The notes: generated from the letters alone by a model not told the origin. 64,000 bases of DNA from Chitinophagaceae bacterium (GCA_019638625.1 JAHBTK010000004.1:372001-436000), one strand, 5' to 3'; counted from the stretch's first letter, positions 50,154 to 59,419 are shown. Program-made: numbers and translations.

Positions 50154-51008
50154 CTATTTCTTTTTTGTAATGATGACAAAATCCGCGAGGTTGCTGTGTT
50201 GCGTCCAGTTGGGATTTTCCAGCGTTTCGGCGGCAAAGCAACTGATGGTGGTCACTTTTTCTCCTTTGCCGATAAGTCTTTCTGCCAGTCCGGATCGGTA
50301 GTCGCTATGGAAGCGTCCGTTCAAGTGCAGCACCAGCTCCGCTTTATGCTGTTTTTTCCCTTTCCGGATAAAATGCGCCATGGTAGCGTCCCAGAAATTC
50401 TGCGACTGATACAGGTGCATCCCCGGAACGGAGTGCCCTCCCATTATTTCATTAAAGCGGTGATAGTATTGTCCTGTCAGTGTATCTACAGGCAATGGAG
50501 CAATATGTTTTTTGGCGGCCTTACCCAGTTCGCCCAAAGCAGGAGTACCTTTTCGGGTAACCAGGTTTACATAACGGGCAGGGGCATTCGCCGCTACCAC
50601 GGGTATCACCTGTCGTTTTGCCAACTCTACCAAAGGTCGGTAATCATCATAATTATTCCAGCTACGTGCTTCCTTCCGGAAGTTTTTCTCACTGATAATC
50701 CCTGCCAGGTATTCATCCAGCACCGGCTGTACATCCGCTTCAAACATTTCAAGCGACAGTACGAGCTTTTTCCCATATCGCTGTTGAAGGTTTTCAAAAA
50801 TTCTCAGCTCCAGCAGGTGCCCGATAGAATCGTTATGCTCCTCCCCGAACAACAGGACGGACCTGGCCGGCAGCGCAGCGGTAATGTCTTCCAGCGTTAC
50901 TTCTTTCTGCTGACGGGTGTCGTAAATTTTGTAATCAGCATCCTGTACCTGGGCCGTTGCAGCGGATAGACTGCTTATAGCTATAAAAAGGAAAATAAGT
51001 CGTATCAT
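50154..51008 (-). CDS. ChaN-like haem-binding/iron-regulated protein
   Basis: 284 residues from MIRLIFLFIAISSLSAATAQ, a clean signal peptide; the open frame continues 50 codons upstream without support. Seen: RSVLLFGEEHNDSIGHLLEL, SLEMFEADVQPVLDEYLAG, QSQNFWDATMAHFI and LHLNGRFHSDYRSGL. These are the conserved blocks of the ChaN/DUF399 family, in which Glu/His residues (GEEHND, GxxH) are the active or haem-binding site. ChaN in Campylobacter is a haem-binding lipoprotein; this one is a soluble exported version. Monocistronic, divergent from the Gfo/Idh/MocA gene. Confidence 0.88.
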   Translation of the reverse strand: MIRLIFLFIAISSLSAATAQVQDADYKIYDTRQQKEVTLEDITAALPARSVLLFGEEHNDSIGHLLELRIFENLQQRYGKKLVLSLEMFEADVQPVLDEYLAGIISEKNFRKEARSWNNYDDYRPLVELAKRQVIPVVAANAPARYVNLVTRKGTPALGELGKAAKKHIAPLPVDTLTGQYYHRFNEIMGGHSVPGMHLYQSQNFWDATMAHFIRKGKKQHKAELVLHLNGRFHSDYRSGLAERLIGKGEKVTTISCFAAETLENPNWTQHSNLADFVIITKKK

Positions 51009-51145
51009 TTTCTCAAAATAAATGAGCGGTAAAGCTAAACTAAACATGGAAAAACAGGCTATCGAACAGAAAAATGATTTTATATAATCCGGAATTTTTT
51101 CCCGGTTTTGAAAAGCCGGGGTAACTTGGCATCCAAAAAGGACCG

Positions 51146-52225
51146 ATGGCGCAATCAACCATAAAAACAGGCGTAGCAGGATATGGCATTTCAGCGAAAG
51201 TGTTTCACCTGCCTTTTATTACGTCGCAAACGGATGAGTATGAACTGGTAAGCATCCTCCAAAGAAAAGGAGACGAAGCGAAAGAGAAATACCCTTTTAT
51301 AAAAACCGTACGTTCCATAGAAGAGATGATATCAGATCCCCAACTGGATTTGATAGTGATCACCACACCCAATGATACACATTTCCCTTATAGTAAAATG
51401 GCGCTGGAGGCCGGGAAAAACGTGGTGCTGGAAAAACCTTTTACCAATACCACTGAAGAAGCACGCCAATTGGTGGAAATAGCCCGGAAATCCGGGAAGA
51501 CTTTGAGCGTTTACCAAAACCGGCGGTATGTAAGTGATTTTAGGACCATGCGGGAAATAATAGATAAAAAACTGCTGGGAGAGATACATGAGTTTGAAGC
51601 GCATTACGACCGTTACCGGGCGGAAGAACGCCCCAATGCCTGGCGGGAAGCAGCCCTGCCCGGAAGCGGGATATTATACGACCTGGGCGCCCACATTATT
51701 GATCAGGCGCTGTATTTTTTCGGAATGCCTCAAAACATTACCGCGGATATCCGCCTGCAACGGTCCCATGCAAGGGTAGACGATTATTTTAACATCTGGC
51801 TGGACTATGGCTTTAATAAAGTGATACTGCACGCAGGTATGCTTGTGCGTGAGCCCGGCCCCAGGTATATGATACAGGGAACCCGGGGATCTTTTATTAA
51901 GTATGGCGAAGACCCGCAGGAAGCCAGGCTCCGGGCCGGCGAGCTGCCCCATGGAGAGGATTGGGGTAAGGAAAAAGAAGCGACCTGGGGTTTGCTGCAT
52001 ACGGAAATAAACGGCAGCATAGTAAAGGAAAAATATCCATCTCATACAGGCAGCTATGCAGACTACTACCATGATCTGTATCAAACCATTATGAACGGCG
52101 CTCCGTTGCAGGAAAAGCCGGAACATGGCTATAATACCATCCGCATTATAGAGCTGGCTATACAAAGCCACAACGAAAAAAGAACGGTTGCCTGTACCGG
52201 GCTGATGGATGTGAGCTACCGTTGA
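51146..52225 (+). CDS. Gfo/Idh/MocA family oxidoreductase
   Basis: 359 residues. Rossmann N-terminus TGVAGYGISAKVFHLPFITS, then VITTPNDTHFPY and VVLEKPFTNTTEEARQLVE (the conserved EKP), and the C-terminal domain with DLGAHIIDQALYFFG. Members are NAD(P)-dependent dehydrogenases of sugars, inositols or related polyols. No neighbour hints at substrate. Divergent from the ChaN-like gene with a 137-bp gap; a box TAACTTGG at about 51121 is one base off the -7 consensus. Confidence 0.9.
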   Translation: MAQSTIKTGVAGYGISAKVFHLPFITSQTDEYELVSILQRKGDEAKEKYPFIKTVRSIEEMISDPQLDLIVITTPNDTHFPYSKMALEAGKNVVLEKPFTNTTEEARQLVEIARKSGKTLSVYQNRRYVSDFRTMREIIDKKLLGEIHEFEAHYDRYRAEERPNAWREAALPGSGILYDLGAHIIDQALYFFGMPQNITADIRLQRSHARVDDYFNIWLDYGFNKVILHAGMLVREPGPRYMIQGTRGSFIKYGEDPQEARLRAGELPHGEDWGKEKEATWGLLHTEINGSIVKEKYPSHTGSYADYYHDLYQTIMNGAPLQEKPEHGYNTIRIIELAIQSHNEKRTVACTGLMDVSYR

Positions 52226-52263
52226 CAAAGAGTCCTCTCACGGCATCCGGCAACGGCATCATA

Positions 52264-52371
52264 TTTCACGCAAAGCCGCCATGAAGCGCTAAGTGCATAA
52301 ACAGTTCCCTTTTTAGAACCGCTTCTTTCTTTGTGATCTTTCGCGCTGTCTTTTGCGATCTTGGCGTGCCA
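52264..52371. repeat. imperfect palindrome of the CACGCAAAG type
   Basis: TTTCACGCAAAGCCGCCATG at the left and CTTTTGCGATCTTGGCGTG at the right are imperfect inverted copies around about 60 bp. Similar CACGCAAAG/CTTTGCGTG intergenic palindromes are known from several bacterial phyla. It lies in the 348-bp gap before blaI. Confidence 0.5.
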
Positions 52372-52487
52372 TATTTTTATGCAAGATCAGTTCTTCCTGT
52401 CACGCCTCAATAATTGAGAACACTAATGGGGGATACCCGAAACGATGTGGCACTCACTGATTATCAGTTAGGTACTTTTTTTAAAAA

Positions 52488-52526
52488 AAACTAAGAATTT
52501 AGTTTTTATAACTAAATTCTTAGTTT
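52488..52526. promoter_or_regulatory. double BlaI/MecI-type operator
   Basis: Perfect inverted repeat with 17-bp arms and a 5-bp centre. Each arm is itself a 14-bp dyad: ACTAA-GAAT-TTAGT at 52490-52503 and ACTAA-ATTC-TTAGT at 52511-52524. The two dyads are 21 bp apart, two helical turns, so two repressor dimers would lie on the same face. The operator runs into the -7 box at 52526. Confidence 0.85.
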
Positions 52527-52533
52527 ATATTTG
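52526..52533 (+). promoter_or_regulatory. -7 box of the blaI-M56 operon
   Basis: TATATTTG, an exact TAnnTTTG match directly abutting the operator. Expected leader of about 35-40 nt before the ATG at 52574. Binding of the repressor to the adjacent dyad would block transcription. Confidence 0.7.
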
Positions 52534-52573
52534 TATTCTATTCACCGTACGATAACCAATACAACTTATAAAA

Positions 52574-52936
52574 ATGAAAAGTTTGACAAAAGCAGAAGAA
52601 CAGGTAATGCAGACTTTATGGAAGCTCAAAAAAGCATTTCTGCGGGAACTGGTAGAAGCTCAACCGGAACCCAAACCGCATCAGAATACAGTGGCTACTT
52701 TATTAAAAATACTGGTGGAAAAAGAGTTTGTGGGCATCGAAGCTTTCGGGCGGATGCATCAATACTACCCGTTGATCAGCAAAGAAGCTTACTCCAAGTC
52801 CACCATGAAAAATATGGTGAAAAGTTATTTCGAGGGCTCTTTCAGTAACGTAGTTTCCTTTATGGTAAAAGAAAAAAACCTCAGCATTGAGGAACTGGAA
52901 CTTTTACTCAAAGAATTCAAAAAGAAAAATAAATAA
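52574..52936 (+). CDS. BlaI/MecI/CopY family repressor
   Basis: 120 residues. Winged helix (LTKAEEQVMQTLWKLKKAFL, then HQNTVATLLKILVEKEFVGI) and a C-terminal dimerisation helix (NLSIEELELLLKEFKKKNK). In the known systems, the partner sensor protease cuts the repressor between the DNA-binding and dimer domains after a signal. The usual cut (Asn-Phe around residue 101 of MecI) is not evident here; SFSNVVSFM is the likely region. Its double operator lies just upstream, so autorepression is expected. The M56 gene starts 21 bp after its stop. Confidence 0.94.
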   Translation: MKSLTKAEEQVMQTLWKLKKAFLRELVEAQPEPKPHQNTVATLLKILVEKEFVGIEAFGRMHQYYPLISKEAYSKSTMKNMVKSYFEGSFSNVVSFMVKEKNLSIEELELLLKEFKKKNK

Positions 52937-52956
52937 CCACTGCTAAACGGTATCGT

Positions 52957-55239
52957 ATGCCCACAATAATTTTATATCTGCTGAAAGTAATAATATGCTC
53001 CGGTATGCTATACGGGTATTACCGGCTGTTTCTGCGCAACAAGGTCTTTCACCGCTGGAACCGGTTCTACCTGTTGATTGCCGTAGTGATCAGTATCAGC
53101 TTTCCCCTGGTCAGGATCAATATCGAACCCGGTACCGCCACTGCTGAAACGAGTCAGGTGGTGCGCATGCTGCAGGTGATCAATACAGGAGAAGCAATGA
53201 TCGCAGACGTTGATCACCGGTCTCCGCTTATCACCGGTGAACAAGCGGCAGGAGCCGTATACCTTGTTATCAGTTTATTGATGATGCTATTACTTGTACA
53301 TGCCCTGCTGAAGGTATACCGGTTGATCAGGCAATACCCTGCTAACCGTATGGATGGAATGTACGTGGTAAGCTCAGACGCTAAGGGAACGCCCTTTTCT
53401 TTCTTCCGCTATATTTTCTGGAACAATAAAATTGATATAACGACCGATGCCGGGCAAAAAATTTTCAAACATGAAATGGTACATGTGCAGGAAAAGCACA
53501 GTGCCGATCGCCTGTTCATGAATATGGTACTGGTGTTTTTCTGGAGCAATCCTTTTTTCTGGCTGATCCGGAGAGAAATGAATATGATACACGAATTTAT
53601 CGCCGACAGCAAAGCGGTGGGAGGCCATGATACCACTTCGTTTGCCGCCATGATCATCCGGACTGCCTACCCTCAGCACAATTTTGATGTGACCAGCAAC
53701 TTTTTTTCTTCATCCATAAAAAGACGATTATTTATGCTGACTAAATTAAATAAACCCGGCACAAGCTATCTTGGCCGCGTGCTGGCTTTGCCGTTGTTAG
53801 CCTTTGTTTTTATAGCATTTACGCTAAAGATGAAAAACAACCCTGCCGTTATGCAGCTCGATAAGCCGATCACAGTTGTTATCGATGCCGGGCATGGGGG
53901 TGATGATGGCGGTGCATGGTCGGACAGGGTATATGAAAAAGATATTACGCTGACGTTGGCCAAAAAGGTAAAAGCACTTAATAACAATCCGGCAATTAAT
54001 ATCCTGCTGACAAGAGAAACGGATATCCACCAGCCTGTTCGGGAAAAAGTAACCTGGAGCCTGCAACAACAACCGGATGCATTTATTTCCATTCATGTGG
54101 GCGCCAACCCGTCGTATTCAGATAAGTCGCCAGGATTTGAACTCCATATCAGCAAGAATTCGGGGGCTAAAGAAACGAAAGTAAGAACCCTGGCCAGCCT
54201 GATATCGGAGGAAATAAATACCAGCTATGCTGTATTCCCGCAATTAAAGCAACACCGGGAAAAAGGCATTTGGGTATTAGACGCACCCGAAATCGACTAT
54301 CCCGCTATCCTGATAGAATGTGGATACCTCACTAATAAAAAGGACCTTGCGTTCATCAGTGATGCCGCCAACCAGGAGAAGATCGCCCGTAACATCCTGA
54401 AGGCAATTGAAAGATATGCTAAAGCAGTAGAAAACGGAACAGGCACGGCAGTATGGGAAGAAGTGCCGGAGGCCTCATTTGCTTCTTCCGGTAATAAAGG
54501 AGAAACGTTCAGCGCGGTACCGGATACCCTGCCACGTAAGATAAAATCAGTCGATATTACAAAGGATGGTATGGTAATAGTTATCTACAATGATAATAAA
54601 GCTGAAAAAATAACCCGTAACGAAGCCATATCAAAAGGAATTCTGAAAGCCATTCCTAATGAAGAACCGGCAGAAGTGCGGCCGCCTTTCAGCTTGGGCG
54701 ATGTTGCCGCCAATACTCCCGTTTATGTCAACGGTAAGGAAATAGACCCGCAGGAACTGGACAGGATAGACCCCTCGTGTTTTGAAAATATAAGCATATT
54801 AAAAGGTCCGTATGATCAATTGGGAGAGCGGGGAAAGAACGGCGCGATTGTGATTATCACCATAAACAAACTGGTAAAATACAAGGACCAGCCAACGCCA
54901 AAAGTATCCGAAGAAGATAAAGTATTTCACAAGACAGAAGTGGAAGCGACTTACCCCGGTGGAGAACAGGCCTGGTTGCAATACATTCAACAGGTACTCA
55001 ACAAAAACCTGGACGCATTGAAAAAAGAGAATAAAAGCGGCACTTGCGTGGTACAATTCATTGTTGGTACCGACGGAAGCATTTCAAATATAGAGGTATT
55101 GACTATGCAGGACACCAAACTTGCTGAATTGGCGGCAGAGGCTATAAAAAACGGGCCGAAATGGATCCCCGCCAAACAAAATGGCCACATCGTGAAAGCA
55201 TACAGAAGGCAACCCGTAACATTTCTCAACAAAGGATAA
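52957..55239 (+). CDS. M56 sensor peptidase fused to peptidoglycan amidase and TonB-type domains
   Basis: 760 residues, a mosaic of four modules. (1) BlaR1/MecR1-like membrane peptidase (about 1-290): several membrane helices, HEMVH at 172-176 and the second-helix EFIADSKAV. (2) Amidase_3 N-acetylmuramoyl-L-alanine amidase (about 305-490) with all zinc and catalytic positions: His313 (IDAGHGGDDGG), Glu327 (YEKD), His380 (ISIHVG), Glu454 (LIECGYLTN). (3) TonB-receptor-plug-like segment (about 585-645, VYVNGKEIDPQELDRI). (4) Energy-transducer TonB C-terminal domain (about 660-757). In BlaR1 the sensor part binds beta-lactams; here an amidase stands in its place. A sensor of wall fragments or wall damage is inferred. 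Operon with blaI. Confidence 0.9.
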   Translation: MPTIILYLLKVIICSGMLYGYYRLFLRNKVFHRWNRFYLLIAVVISISFPLVRINIEPGTATAETSQVVRMLQVINTGEAMIADVDHRSPLITGEQAAGAVYLVISLLMMLLLVHALLKVYRLIRQYPANRMDGMYVVSSDAKGTPFSFFRYIFWNNKIDITTDAGQKIFKHEMVHVQEKHSADRLFMNMVLVFFWSNPFFWLIRREMNMIHEFIADSKAVGGHDTTSFAAMIIRTAYPQHNFDVTSNFFSSSIKRRLFMLTKLNKPGTSYLGRVLALPLLAFVFIAFTLKMKNNPAVMQLDKPITVVIDAGHGGDDGGAWSDRVYEKDITLTLAKKVKALNNNPAINILLTRETDIHQPVREKVTWSLQQQPDAFISIHVGANPSYSDKSPGFELHISKNSGAKETKVRTLASLISEEINTSYAVFPQLKQHREKGIWVLDAPEIDYPAILIECGYLTNKKDLAFISDAANQEKIARNILKAIERYAKAVENGTGTAVWEEVPEASFASSGNKGETFSAVPDTLPRKIKSVDITKDGMVIVIYNDNKAEKITRNEAISKGILKAIPNEEPAEVRPPFSLGDVAANTPVYVNGKEIDPQELDRIDPSCFENISILKGPYDQLGERGKNGAIVIITINKLVKYKDQPTPKVSEEDKVFHKTEVEATYPGGEQAWLQYIQQVLNKNLDALKKENKSGTCVVQFIVGTDGSISNIEVLTMQDTKLAELAAEAIKNGPKWIPAKQNGHIVKAYRRQPVTFLNKG

Positions 55240-55430
55240 GCAGCCGATGGGTTGCCTTCGCGTATATATCCGAAATGTTTTATAAACCGGGCGATACAGG
55301 TTGGCAGAGAAAGGTTGAGTCGCAGGAATAAGAATTGAGGGAGTGCTTACCGCGGGAAAAACACCACTATTCCCGCCATAACGGCATCAAATCCATTAAT
55401 CATCTACCCGACCAGGACACTACTAACACG

Positions 55431-55465
55431 AAGAAGCCGTCCCTGAATGGAGACGGCTTCTTTTT
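55431..55465 (+). terminator. rho-independent terminator of the blaI-M56 operon
   Basis: Perfect stem AAGAAGCCGTC / GACGGCTTCTT, 10-nt loop, then TTTA. It lies 191 bp after the M56 stop and 17 bp before the stop codon of the opposite skp-like gene. Confidence 0.88.
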
Positions 55466-55481
55466 ATCGGGAATAATTTTT

Positions 55482-56024
55482 TTAGCGATTGCCCGGTGCC
55501 GCTGCCGGAGGAGCTGCAGGTATTGTAACACCCAGCTTCTTGGCAATTAACGGCAACAGATCATCTGTTTGCGGCGCTACCATCAGGGCATCCTGCTTGA
55601 ACACCCAGGCATAGCCGTTTTCTTTAGCCACCGTATTGATCAGTTCATACGCCCTGCTGAAATAGGGGCCGAGAATTTCCTGGCTTTTCCTGTTGTATTC
55701 CATCTGGGAAACCTGGTCCCAATTCTGTATCATCTGTAAATATTGATTGGCTTCCTGTTGCGCGGTTTGTTTAATAGCGGCAGGAGTGGTTGCAGCCTTT
55801 GCTATAGAGTCTTTACGCTGGTATTCACTGATGTAATAAGGCAACGCGTTTTCTATGGAATCTCTTTTAAAAATCTGAAGAAGGGAATCTGCTTTTTTAA
55901 TATCCGGCAAAATAGAAACTACGTGTTCAATATCTACATGTCCTAATTTATTCTGAGCGCTTACGGAAATTGTCGCTGTGGCAAAGATCACCATCAGCAC
56001 AACGATAGGGAGAACTTTTTTCAT
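55482..56024 (-). CDS. OmpH/Skp family periplasmic chaperone (second copy)
   Basis: 180 residues with signal peptide MKKVLPIVVLMVIFATATIS and mature start QNKLGHVDIEHVVSILPD, the OmpH strand. A long helical region (DSLLQIFKRDSIENALPYYI to the QQEANQYLQMIQNWDQ region) forms the tentacle arm. C-terminal strands KENGYAWVFKQDALMVAPQT are typical, followed by an Ala/Pro-rich tail (IPAAPPAAAPGNR). Skp proteins escort unfolded outer membrane proteins to the BamA insertase. Last gene of the uppS-bamA-skp-skp operon; a more divergent paralogue of the copy before it. Confidence 0.88.
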   Translation of the reverse strand: MKKVLPIVVLMVIFATATISVSAQNKLGHVDIEHVVSILPDIKKADSLLQIFKRDSIENALPYYISEYQRKDSIAKAATTPAAIKQTAQQEANQYLQMIQNWDQVSQMEYNRKSQEILGPYFSRAYELINTVAKENGYAWVFKQDALMVAPQTDDLLPLIAKKLGVTIPAAPPAAAPGNR

Positions 56025-56104
56025 ATTCGTGATTTATTCAGTTTATTTTGGTTTATAGATGAAAAATAACTTCGTTTGGTTTTAAGAGGTACCAGCTTTA
56101 ACAT

Positions 56105-56617
56105 TTAATTAGCCCCCAGCATTTTCAGCACATCTTCACTACGGTCCAGTTTGGGGTCGGCAAAGATAACGGTAATTCCCTCACTTTTATCCAAAATAAA
56201 ATCATAGCCCTTGTCCACCGCCAGCTTTTGGATGGCATTGTACACTTTGTCCTGCACGGGTTTTATCAACTCCTGCCTTTTTTTAAACAGATCTCCTTCA
56301 TAACCAAATCGTTGCCGCTGCAAGTCCCGCAGCTCCTTTTCCTTATTAAAAAGCTCCATTTCCCGCTTTTTCTTCAATTCATCGCTCAGCATTACCTGCT
56401 CCGCATCAAAATCACGATACATCTTATCAAGACTGTTTTGCAGCGCATCCAGCTCTTTCTGCCAGTTTTCGCTAAACTGGTCGAGTTTCTGCTGTGCATC
56501 CTTATATTCCGGCAGTTTATCGAGTATGAACTTGGTATCCAAAACCGCATAGCGCTGTGCATTCGCAGACAGGATCGCCATACAGGCACAAAAGGTTATC
56601 AATAATATTTTTTTCAT
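56105..56617 (-). CDS. OmpH/Skp family periplasmic chaperone (first copy)
   Basis: 170 residues from MKKILLITFCACMAILSANA (an ATG three codons upstream is possible). Mature start QRYAVLDTKFILDKLPEYKD, then a highly charged helical hairpin (LDALQNSLDKMYRDFDAEQV, RDLQRQRFGYEGDLFKKRQ) and C-terminal strands DKGYDFILDKSEGITVIFAD. This is the canonical Bacteroidota Skp located right after bamA (51-bp gap). It should hold outer membrane proteins in the periplasm and hand them to BamA. Confidence 0.93.
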   Translation of the reverse strand: MKKILLITFCACMAILSANAQRYAVLDTKFILDKLPEYKDAQQKLDQFSENWQKELDALQNSLDKMYRDFDAEQVMLSDELKKKREMELFNKEKELRDLQRQRFGYEGDLFKKRQELIKPVQDKVYNAIQKLAVDKGYDFILDKSEGITVIFADPKLDRSEDVLKMLGAN

Positions 56618-56677
56618 ATTTACCATTTTTGGAACAATAAAAATAAGGTTTCTGCTGCAAGCTTAAAAAAACGATTC

Positions 56678-59419
56678 TTATTCCGGTTCAAAACCGAGCA
56701 TAAATGTAAAGCGTGTAGCATCTTTGAATGTGGCCCCCGGCACCGCCAGTCTGTCAAGCCCTATACCATAGTCAAACCCTAACAACCCGAACATTGGCAG
56801 GAAGAAGCGGGCGCCAAGCCCCACCGCCCGACGCAGTTTAAATGGATTATAGTCTTTAAAATCGTACCAACCATTGGCGGCTTCAAAGAACGCTAACCCG
56901 TATATCGTACTACTCGGGTTGGTAGTAAAGGGATAACGTAGCTCCATTGTATATTTGTTGAATATGGTAAAAAATGTTTGTGTAGCCTGCTGATCCGGGT
57001 TGATGGACGGGTCAGAATTGTTGTACACCGGATAACCCCTGTGCGCAATGATATCATACCCCAGGATACCAAAGTTGTTGGTCAAACCGGCATCACCCAC
57101 CTGGAACCGTTCGAAAGGAGATATGTCAAGGTTTTTATTATACCGTCCGATGAACCCGTATTTGGCGGCAAATTTTAATACAAACTGGCGGTTCTTTTCT
57201 TCACCGGTAGGTCTGCCCAAAGGAACATACCACTCGCCGTTCACACGCCATTTATGGTACTCCACCAAAGTATACTTATCGCCGAACTTAAAGTCCTGCT
57301 CTTTCCTGAAAAGAGAATAAGGTGGCGTAAATGCACCGCTGACCATAAAAGAAGATCCCCCGGTAGGAAATATCGGCTGATTGACAGATGAGCGGGCCAG
57401 TGTCAGCTTAAGGTTAACAATGTTTGATGTGGCATTGTCCATCCCCTGGAAAAACCCGGGATAGTTTCTCAGCTTATATTGGGTGAAATTGAGTGCATAA
57501 ATAAGCGTAAAATAATCATCCGGCCATTTCAATTGTTTACCCAGCGAAATAGTAGCGCCCATAGCTCTCAGGAAAGACGAATCCGCTCTTGCATTGGTGT
57601 ACCTGAACAGATAAGGATCCCATGCATTCGCATATTTGGAACTATATAAGCTTACTGTAAACGAATTTCTTTTCTTGCCCCCCAGCCAGGGTTCTGTAAA
57701 CGAGAAATTGGTTGACCGGAAAAACCGCCCGTTCGACTGGAAACGAAGGCTCAGTTTCTGCCCGTCTCCGGAAGGCAGGGGCCTCCAGGAGGATCTCTTA
57801 AATATATTCTTTATGGAGAAATTATTAAACACCACCCCTACGGTACCTGTCAAACCAATGCCGCCCCCCCAGCCGGCGCTCAGTTCCAATTGGTCAGAAG
57901 ATTTTTCCTCCACGGTATAGTTAATATCCACGGTACCATCGTCGGGGTTAGGCACCGGGTTAATACCGATTTTTTCCTGGTTGAAATAACCCAGGTTGGC
58001 AATCTCCCTGTTGGAGCGGATCAGCAACTCGCGGCTGAATTTTTCGCCGGGTAATGTTCTCAGTTCCCTGCGGATTACATGTTCTTTTGTTTTATCATTG
58101 CCCGCAATCGTGATCCTCTTGATAGTTGCCTGGGGGCCTTCGGTGATCCTTATCTCGTGATCAATGGTATCGTTATACACAGAAGTTTCAACAGGATTTA
58201 CCTGGAAGAACAGGTACCCGTTGTCTGAATACAGACTGCTTACATCACCACCGCCGTCCGCACTCATCTGTTTGCCAAGTCTTTTATTCAGCGTTTCCAG
58301 GTTGTATATGTCTCCTTTCTCAATACCCAGGATCACACTCAGCAAAGAGTCGGAATATTTTGTATTGCCCCTCCAGGTGATATTCCCGAAATAATATTTA
58401 CTTCCCTCATCCACCTTGATGGCGATATTCAAATCTCCCTTTTCGTTATAGTACACGGTGTCTTTTTCAATCACCGCATCCCTAAGCCCCTGTGAATTAT
58501 AATATTCAAGTATCTTCTCTTTATCCTCCCGGTATTTCTTTTCATTGAATTTAGCGGAACTGAATACTTTAAACCGGAAATAGGGGTCGAGGTAGTCCAG
58601 TGTTTTGGTAGGAGATAAAAAAGAATAGCTGTTCACGTATTCGTTAAAGGAAACTTTTTCCTGGGTTCCGTAAGGGCTGGTATCATCAGCCGCAAACAGC
58701 GACAACCTGGACTTTTCCTTGGTTCCCTTCATTTTTCCCTTGATCTTCAACTCACTGACATTTTCATTGCCATGGATCATAATATTGTTGATCCGCACTT
58801 TACGACCCTTAGCCACCGTAATGATCAGGTCTACACCATTGGTATAAGAGGTATCCGGTCTTTCCTGTATAGTCACTTTAGCTCCCTGGTAACCCTTGTC
58901 TATATAGTATTTCTGAATGGCCTCTATGGCGTTCTGCTTGCGGGCATCTGTTACCACCTGGCTGGCAGCAATACTTACCTTTTCTTTCAGTTCGGTAGAT
59001 TCCGATTTTTTGATGCCCCGAAAAATGAGTTTCGACATCCTGGGACGCTCCACCGCGGCTATTTCCACCCATATCCTGTCTCCCTCTACTTTGGTAATGT
59101 ACACTTCAATATCCGCAAAAAGGTTTTGCCCCCATAGTTTTTCAATGGCTTTGGAGAAATTATCGCCCCCGGGGATACGCACTTCATCACCCACATTCAG
59201 CCCCGATATAGAAGTCACCAGGTTGGGGTCAAAATATTGGGTGCCGGTAACTTTTATTTCTGCAATAGTATATTTTCTGGGAAAAGTCTGGTTGTATAAT
59301 TCAAGCAAAGCAGGGTCAACAGAAGTGGTGGGTATGGTATCTGTTTCCTGGGCAATTGTTTTGGTTGAGATAAAACTTAATCCAACTATCAAAGTAACTA
59401 ACGTGCAAATTCTATGCAT
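56678..59419 (-). CDS. bamA: outer membrane protein assembly factor BamA
   Basis: 913 residues, signal peptide MHRICTLVTLIVGLSFISTK. Five POTRA domains (for example ITVAKGRKVRINNIMIHGNE and GPQATIKRITIAGNDKTKEH) lead into a 16-strand barrel that ends in RFTFMLGFEPE. Blocks such as LELSAGWGGGIGLTGTVGVV and RFFLPMFGLLGFDYGIGLD are typical. BamA inserts beta-barrel proteins into the outer membrane. The gene follows uppS with a 64-bp gap and precedes two skp genes, an order conserved in Bacteroidota. The N-terminal linker TIPTTSVDPALLELYNQTFP is phylum-typical. Confidence 0.96.
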   Translation of the reverse strand: MHRICTLVTLIVGLSFISTKTIAQETDTIPTTSVDPALLELYNQTFPRKYTIAEIKVTGTQYFDPNLVTSISGLNVGDEVRIPGGDNFSKAIEKLWGQNLFADIEVYITKVEGDRIWVEIAAVERPRMSKLIFRGIKKSESTELKEKVSIAASQVVTDARKQNAIEAIQKYYIDKGYQGAKVTIQERPDTSYTNGVDLIITVAKGRKVRINNIMIHGNENVSELKIKGKMKGTKEKSRLSLFAADDTSPYGTQEKVSFNEYVNSYSFLSPTKTLDYLDPYFRFKVFSSAKFNEKKYREDKEKILEYYNSQGLRDAVIEKDTVYYNEKGDLNIAIKVDEGSKYYFGNITWRGNTKYSDSLLSVILGIEKGDIYNLETLNKRLGKQMSADGGGDVSSLYSDNGYLFFQVNPVETSVYNDTIDHEIRITEGPQATIKRITIAGNDKTKEHVIRRELRTLPGEKFSRELLIRSNREIANLGYFNQEKIGINPVPNPDDGTVDINYTVEEKSSDQLELSAGWGGGIGLTGTVGVVFNNFSIKNIFKRSSWRPLPSGDGQKLSLRFQSNGRFFRSTNFSFTEPWLGGKKRNSFTVSLYSSKYANAWDPYLFRYTNARADSSFLRAMGATISLGKQLKWPDDYFTLIYALNFTQYKLRNYPGFFQGMDNATSNIVNLKLTLARSSVNQPIFPTGGSSFMVSGAFTPPYSLFRKEQDFKFGDKYTLVEYHKWRVNGEWYVPLGRPTGEEKNRQFVLKFAAKYGFIGRYNKNLDISPFERFQVGDAGLTNNFGILGYDIIAHRGYPVYNNSDPSINPDQQATQTFFTIFNKYTMELRYPFTTNPSSTIYGLAFFEAANGWYDFKDYNPFKLRRAVGLGARFFLPMFGLLGFDYGIGLDRLAVPGATFKDATRFTFMLGFEPE

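Noticed and set aside
51095..51125. Terminator between divergent ChaN-like and Gfo/Idh/MocA genes (CCCGG/CCGGG stem)
   Set aside because: Divergent genes leave no transcript to end here, and the T-run is on the wrong side for either. Probably part of a promoter region.
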